DNA of 46,153 bases from Oscillospiraceae bacterium (GTDB lineage Bacteria; Bacillota; Clostridia; Oscillospirales; Ruminococcaceae): NCBI GenBank assembly GCA_022791315.1, contig JAAVYW010000004.1, positions 1-46,153 on the forward strand. Direction: 5' to 3'. This document shows positions 40,368-46,153 of this stretch, in pieces; positions within the stretch are counted from its first letter, which is position 1, and each line of letters opens with the position of its first letter. The notes below the pieces were generated by a model. It saw only the letters and a program-made list of their open reading frames with translations. It was not told the origin of the DNA and made no database searches. The translations under genes and the position numbers were made by a program.

Positions 40368-42020
40368 CTATTTCCCGCCATTTTTCAGCTCCCGCAGCCG
40401 CTTCATCACGTCGTTCTCTCCCCGCCCAAAGCAGTCGTGCAGCCTGAGGTATTCCCTGTAAAGCGTGTCGTATATCCTCCGGTTCTCCTCCACCGGCCGG
40501 TAAACCCTTTCCGCCCCCTTTGCCATCCTGGCCGAGGCCTCCCCAATGCTGGCGTATTCCCCGGCAGCCACCGCGCCGAAGAGGGCAGCCCCCAGCGCCG
40601 GCCCCTGGGCAGCCCCGGTGATGTGTACTGGCTTCCCGGTCACATCGGCATAAATCTGCATCGTCATGCCGTCCTTCTGGCTAATGCCGCCGGAGGCATA
40701 GAATTCCTCCACCGGCACCCCGTTCTCCTCAAAGGCCTCGATAATCCGCCGGGTGCCGTAGGCCGTGGCCTCAATCAGCGCCCGGTAAATCTCCTCCGGC
40801 TTGGTCTGTAGGGTCATCCCCAGCAGCAGCCCGGACAAATCCGCGTCCACCAGCACCGAACGGTTGCCGTTCCACCAGTCCAGGGCCAGCAGCCCGCTCT
40901 CCCCCGGCCTCAATTTCTGCGCCTTCTCCCGCAGGTAGGCGTGGATATTCTTCCCCTGCTCTGCTGCCTCGTCCCGGTAGCTCCCCGGCAGGCAGTTCTC
41001 GATAAACCAGGCAAAGTGGTCGCCTACGCAGCTCTGCCCCGCCTCGTAGCCATAGAGCCCCGGCAAAATGCCGTCCTTCACCACCCCGCAGATGCCGGGG
41101 ACGTTTGCCTCCCGCTCCCCCAGCAGCATATGGCAAGTGGAGGTGCCCAGAATCGCCAGCAGCTTCCCCGGCCCCTGGATACCCACGGCAGGCACCGTCA
41201 CATGGGCGTCCACATTCCCCACTGCCACCGCTGTCCCGGCCTGCAGTCCGGTGAGGGAGGCTGCCTCCTCCGTCACCTCCCCCGCCTTGGCCCCCAGGGG
41301 CAGGATGGGGCCATAGAGCTTTTCCTGGGGCATCCTTTCCAGCATGGGATGCAGCGCCCGCAAAAACTCCCCCGCCGGGAACCCGGTTTCCGGGCTCCAC
41401 AGGGCCTTATACCCCAGCGTGCAGGCACTGCGGTTCAGCTTTCCGGTGAGCTGCCACACAATCCAGTCCGTGGCCTCCACAAAGCAGGCTGTCTTCCGGT
41501 AGAGCTCCTCATCCTCCTCCAGCATCTGCCACACCTTTGGCAGCAGCCATTCCGAGGAAGTTTTCCCCCCATACCGGGCCAAAAACGCTTCCCCCCGCTC
41601 CTCTGCCAGGGCGTTGATGGCGTCCGCCTTGTCCTGGGCCGCGTGATGCTTCCAGAGCTTGGCATAGGCGTGGGGCCGCTCCCGATACTGGGGCGCAAAG
41701 CAAAGCGGCGTCCCGTCTGCCAGGCAGGGAATCAACGTGCAGGCTGTGAAATCCACCCCAATCCCCTTTACCTGCCCTGCCTCCACCCCGCTCTGCCGCA
41801 GCACCTCCGGCAGGGTATGGGAGAGCACTTGGATATAATCTGTGGGGTGCTGTAGGGCCCAGCCCGCCCTCAGCGGCATCCCCGAGGGCAGCTTTTCGTC
41901 CATCACCCCATGGGGATAGTCATACACACTACAGGCGATTTCCTCCCCATTCTCCACATCCACCAGCACCGCCCGCCCGGACAGCGTACCAAAGTCCACC
42001 CCAACCACATAGCGCCCCAT
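40368..42020 (-). CDS. araB: ribulokinase
   Basis: 550 residues, FGGY carbohydrate kinase fold. VVGVDFGTLSGRAVLVD is the first phosphate motif; GIGVDFTACTLIPC, LPKVWQMLE, AVGNVDAHVTVPAVG, AILGTSTCHMLLG and ASGGISQKDG match ribulokinase rather than xylulokinase. It phosphorylates L-ribulose to L-ribulose 5-phosphate. No araA, araD or transporter is nearby, so it stands alone. ATG 42020, nine bases after AAAGGGG, is preferred to an in-frame GTG two codons earlier. Its promoter is at 42110-42138. Confidence 0.93.
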   Translation of the reverse strand: MGRYVVGVDFGTLSGRAVLVDVENGEEIACSVYDYPHGVMDEKLPSGMPLRAGWALQHPTDYIQVLSHTLPEVLRQSGVEAGQVKGIGVDFTACTLIPCLADGTPLCFAPQYRERPHAYAKLWKHHAAQDKADAINALAEERGEAFLARYGGKTSSEWLLPKVWQMLEEDEELYRKTACFVEATDWIVWQLTGKLNRSACTLGYKALWSPETGFPAGEFLRALHPMLERMPQEKLYGPILPLGAKAGEVTEEAASLTGLQAGTAVAVGNVDAHVTVPAVGIQGPGKLLAILGTSTCHMLLGEREANVPGICGVVKDGILPGLYGYEAGQSCVGDHFAWFIENCLPGSYRDEAAEQGKNIHAYLREKAQKLRPGESGLLALDWWNGNRSVLVDADLSGLLLGMTLQTKPEEIYRALIEATAYGTRRIIEAFEENGVPVEEFYASGGISQKDGMTMQIYADVTGKPVHITGAAQGPALGAALFGAVAAGEYASIGEASARMAKGAERVYRPVEENRRIYDTLYREYLRLHDCFGRGENDVMKRLRELKNGGK

Positions 42021-42064
42021 AACCACCCGCCCCTTTCCTCATGCTTAACTTGTCTATTGTCCAG

Positions 42065-42083
42065 CCTGCGCCAACGGCGCAGG
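42065..42083 (-). repeat. trinucleotide-loop hairpin in the araB leader
   Basis: Perfect 8-bp stem CCTGCGCC-AAC-GGCGCAGG, within the transcribed leader of araB. Confidence 0.7.
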
Positions 42084-42109
42084 GAAAACAGCAGAGCCTA
42101 TTTTTCTCT

Positions 42110-42138
42110 ATTATACTGCCCCCTCCCCCTTTTGACAA
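42110..42138 (-). promoter_or_regulatory. araB promoter
   Basis: -35 TTGTCA (42133-42138), 17 bp, perfect -10 TATAAT (42110-42115) on the minus strand, about 85 bases before the start codon. Confidence 0.8.
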
Positions 42139-42174
42139 GCCAAGCCCCAAGTTTTTCACAACTTTTTCTCACAC

Positions 42175-42219
42175 AGTGAAAAACCGGGAGTCCTGTTTTT
42201 TCACATTCCTCCCGGTTTT
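42175..42219 (-). terminator. terminator with an alternative fold
   Basis: On the minus strand AAAACCGGGAG (42219-42209) pairs with CTCCCGGTTTT (42190-42180), then T and CAC. The tail TTTTTCAC can instead pair with GTGAAAAA at about 42196-42203. It lies upstream of the araB promoter, so it most likely stops transcripts arriving from the lipoprotein gene. Confidence 0.6.
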
Positions 42220-42238
42220 ATGCTTTATAATTGAACGC

Positions 42239-42298
42239 GCGCGCTATGCGCGCAGGCTGGCAAAGCCCGCCGACTTGAAAATAGTACCTATTTTCAAG
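42239..42298. repeat. three adjacent trinucleotide-loop hairpins
   Basis: GCGCGC-TAT-GCGCGC (42239-42253), GGCTGGC-AAA-GCCCGCC (42255-42271, one mismatch) and CTTGAAAATAG-TAC-CTATTTTCAAG (42274-42298, 11 bp perfect). There is no ORF across them. Confidence 0.75.
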
Positions 42299-42371
42299 CG
42301 CCTTGACTATACCGTTTCCGCTTCTTGGTTCTCTCCCGCAGATAGGCGATTTTGCACAGAGCCAGGTAAGC

Positions 42372-42404
42372 ACAAACTCCCGCCCTTTTCAGGCGGGAGT
42401 TTGT
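42372..42404. terminator. terminator after the lipoprotein gene
   Basis: 13-bp perfect stem ACAAACTCCCGCC / GGCGGGAGTTTGT with a seven-base loop, 47 bases past the lipoprotein stop. The tail is only moderately T-rich. Confidence 0.65.
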
Positions 42405-42450
42405 ATTCCGGAGCAGTTTCTTCGATACGGGAACCGGCTGCCATTTGGCT

Positions 42451-43191
42451 CTAAAAGAAACCGATAGGGCCATGGTATTCATCTCCTGGGACTTCCCCTC
42501 TTAGGTAAGGTCCGTAAACAAGGCGACCACCGAAAGGAAGGCGAAATTCAAAATCCGGATCAATGCGATGTATCTCTTCGGGAAGGGGCCAGTACTCCAA
42601 TTCAATCACAAATCTTTCCGGTTCGTTCCAAACGCTGACAATCATCTTCACATAGGATAATTCACCGACACACCACGCTTCTGTCCATGTATTATTCTGG
42701 TATTTCCGGAGCCCCTCGCTGCCTTTCCGAACCTCATCAAAAACCCCCTCGCCACATAGGCATTCGTTGCCGAATACATGGCCCTTGATCTCCCCATACT
42801 GTTCTACCAAAGCCAGATAAACAGCTTCTGCCACCTCTCCCACTTCCTCCGCTCCCTCACAGATACAGCGGTATCGAATGCCGGTGAATTTGGCCAATTC
42901 ACTGTCATTATAGGAAAAGCCGAATTCTTTCGTAAATTTTTTCCCCCCTACGGTAATCGGCTTATGGACACGCACTAGCCCTGATAAAGTCAATTCGTCA
43001 TGGTCTTCTTCGGAAAGTCCCAATTCCGCCAGGACTTCTTCCGGTGCCATCCCATACAGCGATTCCAGGTAAGCCGCCGCTTCCTCATCGAACGGAGGAT
43101 GATCCAGCGGTTTTTTCTGGCACCCGCACAAGGTTAGGAGAAGCGCAATGCAGAGAAGGAAGGGCAAGTGTTTACCGCAGATTCGATTCAT
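42451..43191 (-). CDS. hypothetical lipoprotein
   Basis: 246 residues. The signal peptide (LPFLLCIALLLTLCGC) ends in a lipobox with the lipidated Cys at about residue 24. The mature part has no domain I recognise; several Cys (ICEGAE, ECLCGEG, AWCVGE) and aromatic-rich strands near the end suggest a compact beta-rich fold. AGGAGGG before ATG is a strong ribosome site. It lies 66 bases after the exported protein gene at 43258 and may be cotranscribed. The pair is more AT-rich than its neighbours, suggesting acquisition by transfer. Confidence 0.75.
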   Translation of the reverse strand: MNRICGKHLPFLLCIALLLTLCGCQKKPLDHPPFDEEAAAYLESLYGMAPEEVLAELGLSEEDHDELTLSGLVRVHKPITVGGKKFTKEFGFSYNDSELAKFTGIRYRCICEGAEEVGEVAEAVYLALVEQYGEIKGHVFGNECLCGEGVFDEVRKGSEGLRKYQNNTWTEAWCVGELSYVKMIVSVWNEPERFVIELEYWPLPEEIHRIDPDFEFRLPFGGRLVYGPYLRGEVPGDEYHGPIGFF

Positions 43192-43257
43192 ACTGTAGCC
43201 CTCCTATTATTACATAAATTATACTACTCGTCTTTAAAAATTATATACAATTTAATT

Positions 43258-44025
43258 TTAAAATTTTCTAAGAGGAACATTATGCTCATAAAGTTTTCCA
43301 TCAATAGTTATTCTATGATTTAAATATTGTCCAGCCTCACCACCACTGCCACTAGATATGCCAATAACACGATTGACAGCAAGAGGCTTTACATCATTTT
43401 CATATGTCACTAATTCAACAGGACTTGTCTGAGCGAGCGAAATGGTATGAGTGTAATCATATCTTAATTGAGCATATCCTGGATATTCACATAATGTTTC
43501 GCTACAATTATAGGCAAGACTTATTGATTCTACATTGCATTTTTGATACTTTTTATAGTAAAAATGCATCTTGAGCGGACGATAATATATTAATCCATCT
43601 GTGTAATTTTCATAAAAAGCTACACCATGAACCAGTATCTTATCATTTTTCTCATCGTGAGGAAAACTATCCCGAGCCATTACCTCGTTCATATCCTTGA
43701 ACCCAATTCCGTCATTGGTTACAAGCAACAGAGAATCCTGTCTCACCGCCGTTTCCTCTTGGTTGGTAATCACCGGCACATTGCCGCTATCTGCACTTCG
43801 GGACGAGGGGGAGGACGAAGGAACTAACTGGATAACAGTATCTTCTTTTACGGGAATCCCCTTTTCTTCCAGCATTCCCTTAATAGAAGCAGATGCCTCA
43901 CGGCCCTTCATGGTAAATGTTGCCTGCGCAGGGGAATGATCGGGCTCCGGCGCAGCGGATGCGCTCATTGTGAAAACACCAAGACTCAATACAGTTGCAA
44001 GAATAAAGGATATAGCGCGTTTCAT
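43258..44025 (-). CDS. hypothetical secreted protein
   Basis: 255 residues. Signal peptide MKRAISFILATVLSLGVFTM with predicted cleavage after SASA. The mature N-terminus is Ser/Pro-rich (VPSSSPSSRSADSG); the rest is beta-rich with many Tyr and two Cys that may pair (NCSETLC). The family is not recognised. Visibly AT-rich coding sequence, unlike the rest of the window, suggests transfer. ATG 44025 has AGGT seven bases upstream; a perfect AGGAGGTGAG lies further back at about 44051-44060, with an in-frame stop between. It has its own promoter. Confidence 0.7.
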   Translation of the reverse strand: MKRAISFILATVLSLGVFTMSASAAPEPDHSPAQATFTMKGREASASIKGMLEEKGIPVKEDTVIQLVPSSSPSSRSADSGNVPVITNQEETAVRQDSLLLVTNDGIGFKDMNEVMARDSFPHDEKNDKILVHGVAFYENYTDGLIYYRPLKMHFYYKKYQKCNVESISLAYNCSETLCEYPGYAQLRYDYTHTISLAQTSPVELVTYENDVKPLAVNRVIGISSGSGGEAGQYLNHRITIDGKLYEHNVPLRKF

Positions 44026-44073
44026 GAATCATACCTCGAAGGGAAATTTCTCACCTCCTTCTAGGAAGGGAGC

Positions 44074-44181
44074 TTTTGATTCCGTGGCCGCCGCAATAGG
44101 TGATGGAATCAAAATCACAATAGGCATTTTTTTGTAATCTTCAACTATTTTCAGTGTATACCAATTATTTGTTTTAGTCAA
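44074..44181 (-). promoter_or_regulatory. promoter and structured leader of the secreted-protein gene
   Basis: -35 TTGACT (44176-44181), 17 bp, -10 TACACT (44153-44158) on the minus strand. The ~120-base leader contains a perfect 10-bp stem, TTTTGATTCC (44074-44083) with GGAATCAAAA (44105-44114), closing a 21-base loop. The stretch 44182-44480 upstream is very AT-rich at first and holds no gene I can support. Confidence 0.55.
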
Positions 44182-44483
44182 TATAACGAATCGCCAATTT
44201 TTGTGTTGTGTCTTTATGATATATTAACAATGAAATAATAAAAAAATAATAATTTTTATTTTGAATATTTTAACTAATATCGCTGCAATAGCGTCCCTCC
44301 TCTGTTGGCTTGAGGGTAACCACCATCAAAAAGAGGGGCATCGATTCTTTAGAAAAGCTGGGCTCCTGTTTGTTGTTGGCAAAGGCGGGAAGAGGCCCAA
44401 ACAATGGCGACAGTGGGATACTGGGAATATAACGGCCGGATTGGCTGCGTACTGGACGGGCCAAGACCACAAAAGACGCGCAT

Positions 44484-44511
44484 AAAAAGGGCCCCGGAAA
44501 TTCCGGAGCCC
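44484..44511 (-). terminator. rsgA terminator
   Basis: On the minus strand GGGCTCCGG pairs with CCGGGGCCC around an AATTT loop with one mismatch, followed by T5. It starts seven bases past the rsgA stop. Confidence 0.85.
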
Positions 44512-44517
44512 CGAGCC

Positions 44518-45603
44518 CTATCCCTTCCTCCCCCTATGGGGAGCCGCCGTTTTGCGCAGCTTTGTCCGCGCCCGCAGATAGTCGATTTTCCCCGCCATAA
44601 ACCGGGCGGTGCGGTCCAGCTTCTGATAGCTCTCCCACCGCTTTGGGTCCAGGGTCCCGTCAGCCAGGGCGGCCTTTACGGCGCAGCCCGGCTCGGCCGT
44701 GTGGGTGCAGTCGGAAAACCGGCAGCGGCCCGCCAGCGCCTCAATGTCGGCAAAGACGGCCTTCACCCCCTCTTCCGCGTCCAGCAGCCCAAGGGCGCGC
44801 ATACCGGGGGTGTCCATCAGCAGCGCGCCCCCTGGCAGGCAAATCATCTGGCGGTGGGTGGTGGTGTGCCGCCCTCTTCCGTCTTCCTCTCTGACAGCGT
44901 TCACCTTCATGTGCTCCTCCCCCAGCAGGGCGTTCACCAAGCTGGACTTCCCCACGCCTGAGGAGCCCAGCAGCACAGCGGCCTGCCCCGGTTTCAGGTA
45001 GGGCTCCAGCGCCTCCATGCCCTGCCCGGTCTGGGCGCTGAGGGCCAGCACGTCAATCCCCGGCGCGGCCGCCTGGGCCCTTGCCACATAGTCCTCCGGG
45101 TTTTCCGTCAAGTCGCACTTTGTCAGCAGGACAATGGGCACTGCCCCGGTCTGCCAGGAAACGGCGGCATACCGTTCCAGCCGTGCGGGATTGAAATTCT
45201 GGTTGCAGGACATGCAGATCCAAACCGTGTCAAAGTTCGCCGCCACCGCCTGGATTGCCTTCCCCACATCCGGGTCGGGCCGCTCAAACACCGTGCGCCG
45301 GGGCAGGGTGCGCAGGAGAAGCGCCTCCCCCTCTCCTGCCCGCAGCAGCACATAGTCCCCCACCGTGGGGAACTCCTCGCTGCCGCCATAATAGGCGCTG
45401 GCCTTGAGCCTTGCATAGCACTCTCCCCCCGCCATCGCCACTTGATACCGTTCCCGGTGCACCGCTGTCACCCGGCCCGGCAGGGTCTCCGGCGGCAAGG
45501 GTTCTGCAAGGCCCTGGGGCGTCAAAGCCTGGGGCGGCAGCGGGCAAACTGTGGAGAGCTCCTGTCCCTGCGTTTCAGGGGTTTCGTACTGTTTTGATTC
45601 CAT
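44518..45603 (-). CDS. rsgA: ribosome small-subunit GTPase RsgA (YloQ/YjeQ)
   Basis: 361 residues. An OB fold (residues ~48-110) is followed by a circularly permuted GTPase: LLTKCDL (G4), LSAQTG (G5), LLGSSGVGKSSL (G1) and LMDTPGM (G3). A C-terminal zinc finger has Cys in GRCRFSDCTHTAEPGCAV. It checks late 30S maturation in the cytoplasm. Start ATG 45603 is preceded by AAAGGAG; an earlier ATG at 45618 overlaps that site. A poorly conserved ~45-residue N-terminal extension rich in Pro and Gln precedes the OB fold. Transcribed alone from a long leader. Confidence 0.95.
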   Translation of the reverse strand: MESKQYETPETQGQELSTVCPLPPQALTPQGLAEPLPPETLPGRVTAVHRERYQVAMAGGECYARLKASAYYGGSEEFPTVGDYVLLRAGEGEALLLRTLPRRTVFERPDPDVGKAIQAVAANFDTVWICMSCNQNFNPARLERYAAVSWQTGAVPIVLLTKCDLTENPEDYVARAQAAAPGIDVLALSAQTGQGMEALEPYLKPGQAAVLLGSSGVGKSSLVNALLGEEHMKVNAVREEDGRGRHTTTHRQMICLPGGALLMDTPGMRALGLLDAEEGVKAVFADIEALAGRCRFSDCTHTAEPGCAVKAALADGTLDPKRWESYQKLDRTARFMAGKIDYLRARTKLRKTAAPHRGRKG

Positions 45604-45633
45604 AAAATCTCCTTTCATGGGAAAAACAGGCGC

Positions 45634-45793
45634 AAAAAACCGCGGAGAAAAAAGCCCGTTTCGCGGCTGATTCCTCTGCGGAAACCGTCATCTCTTCTAC
45701 GAAAGGGATTCTTCCAGAGCCGCGGATTTTCACCCGCGCCTGCTATTCCACTGTCACTGTCTTCTCACCGTGATAACATTTTTCATAAAACAT
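45634..45793 (-). promoter_or_regulatory. attenuator-like leader of rsgA with upstream mini-ORF
   Basis: On the minus strand a 16-codon ORF (45793-45743, MFYEKCYHGEKTVTVE) follows GGGAG. Then CGCGG (45738-45734) can pair with CCGCG (45725-45721); CGCGGCT (45724-45718) can pair with AGCCGCG (45668-45662); and CCGCG (45666-45662) can pair with CGCGG (45644-45640), followed by T6 (45639-45634). These three stems compete in the order expected of a terminator/antiterminator switch. No known class was recognised. Confidence 0.5.
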
Positions 45794-45842
45794 CTCTCCC
45801 TTCACGCTCAAACAAAAAATAGAGGCTCCAAACCCCGAACCT

Positions 45843-45871
45843 ATCATAGCACCCGCCCAGGGCCTTGTCAA
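45843..45871 (-). promoter_or_regulatory. rsgA promoter
   Basis: Perfect -35 TTGACA (45866-45871), 17 bp, -10 TATGAT (45843-45848) on the minus strand, giving a leader of about 230 bases. Confidence 0.8.
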
Positions 45872-45934
45872 CCCCCCCTTTGCCACGCTTTCACGCCTGT
45901 CCCATAAAGACCCCCCCACACCCACAGGTGAGTA

Positions 45935-45968
45935 TCAGCTTTGCTGACACTGTCAAGCGCAGCTTGAC
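45935..45968. repeat. two trinucleotide-loop hairpins
   Basis: TCAGC-TTT-GCTGA (45935-45947) and GTCAAGC-GCA-GCTTGAC (45952-45968), between the rsgA promoter and the insertion element. Confidence 0.65.
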
Positions 45969-46014
45969 CCTATCCCCCGCTGCACCCCGCCAAAGGAAAA
46001 GCGGCTTCCCCTTT

Positions 46015-46153
46015 TGATATGCTCCCTCTAAAGTAGACAGCGAAAAAATAAAACTGTCGAAATAGGGGGAGCAATTAACATGAGCTTAAAAGGGAAAATA
46101 GGAGCGGAGGAAAAAATACAGGCAGTGGAAGATTATCTGGAAATGCGAAAGGG
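46015..46153 (+). mobile_element. IS3-type insertion sequence, left end (truncated by window)
   Basis: Starts at about 46015 with TGATATGCTCCCTCTAAAGT followed by AGACAG, like the TG-starting terminal repeats of IS3/IS150-group elements, and leads into a transposase reading frame. The other end is outside the window, so length and target duplication cannot be seen. Confidence 0.65.
46080..46153 (+). CDS. IS3-family transposase OrfA, N-terminal fragment
   Basis: The first 24 codons are visible: MSLKGKIGAEEKIQAVEDYL and on, cut off by the window edge. This is the beginning of the helix-turn-helix OrfA protein of IS3/IS150-type elements, which binds the element ends. GGGGGAGCAATTAAC before ATG supplies the ribosome site. 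Completeness cannot be judged. Confidence 0.7.
   Translation, partial: MSLKGKIGAEEKIQAVEDYLEMRK

Noticed and set aside
42294..42482. 62-codon frame overlapping the lipoprotein gene end
   Set aside because: It crosses a terminator hairpin, overlaps the lipoprotein in another frame and lacks a ribosome site.
44026..44075. TCACCTCCTTCTAGGAAGG resembles the 3' end of 16S rRNA
   Set aside because: The match is short and the conserved bases preceding the 16S end are absent; it is simply the complement of an AGGAGGTGA ribosome-site-like stretch.
44270..44470. 66-codon minus-strand frame between rsgA and the secreted-protein gene
   Set aside because: No ribosome site, no recognisable features, and base composition changes abruptly across it.
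45660..45745. rsgA leader considered as a cobalamin riboswitch because of a GGTGAAAATCC string
   Set aside because: The rest of the cobalamin core (GCCACTG box and flanking stems) is not present and the gene is unrelated to B12.

Overview
The window reads as chromosomal DNA of a GC-rich Clostridia bacterium, most likely an Oscillospiraceae-type gut anaerobe. This is inferred from the gene families, a T-box in front of aspS, Firmicutes-type promoters (TTGACA/TATAAT with 17-bp spacing), AGGAGG ribosome sites, a GlnRS beside a GluRS, and a ZapA/U32-peptidase pair. I cannot name a genus. No CRISPR array, tRNA gene or prophage was seen. The left edge looks like the promoter and leader of an rRNA operon running leftward out of the window. 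The right edge is the first codons of an IS3-type transposase.

Layout. 0.5-7.9 kb (minus): a run of CPBP-family membrane protein, AAA ATPase, two small membrane proteins, GPP34-domain protein, GH13 amylase and ATP-grasp enzyme, then an M14 carboxypeptidase. 8.1-9.4 kb (plus): Nudix hydrolase and histidine phosphatase. 9.4-15.1 kb (minus): a methyltransferase and a four-gene Gld-like ABC export operon (ATPase, permease, GldG-like, DUF4340). 15.4-26.8 kb (minus): amidohydrolase with an ANT(6)-like nucleotidyltransferase, T-box/aspS, a decayed GH172 gene, mgsA, a MinD-like ATPase, dut-maf-VOC with the VOC gene broken by a 354-bp inverted-repeat element, and zapA-U32 peptidase. 27.1-31.4 kb (plus): glycogen phosphorylase and two GNAT acetyltransferases. 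31.4-33.9 kb (minus): an XRE regulator with its ABC half-transporter. 34.4-35.7 kb (plus): a hemerythrin/CheX-like/receiver fusion. 35.8-45.6 kb (minus): VanY-type carboxypeptidase, glnS, gltX, araB, a more AT-rich pair of exported proteins, and rsgA.

Most genes are housekeeping: translation (aspS, glnS, gltX, rsgA), nucleotide sanitation (dut, maf, Nudix), carbon storage and overflow (glgP, GH13, mgsA) and envelope/division (zapA, VanY, M14). The unusual content is between genes. A mosaic repeat of about 190-335 bp occurs four times, always in the same orientation. It and other gaps are studded with short perfect hairpins whose loops are usually exactly three bases. Stem sequences differ while geometry stays constant, and two copies show compensating stem changes or a complete stem swap in the same slot. 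This hairpin-cassette system, the small mobile element in the VOC gene, the long attenuator-like leader of rsgA and the hemerythrin fusion are the parts most worth following up. All readings were made by eye; no similarity search or folding program was run.
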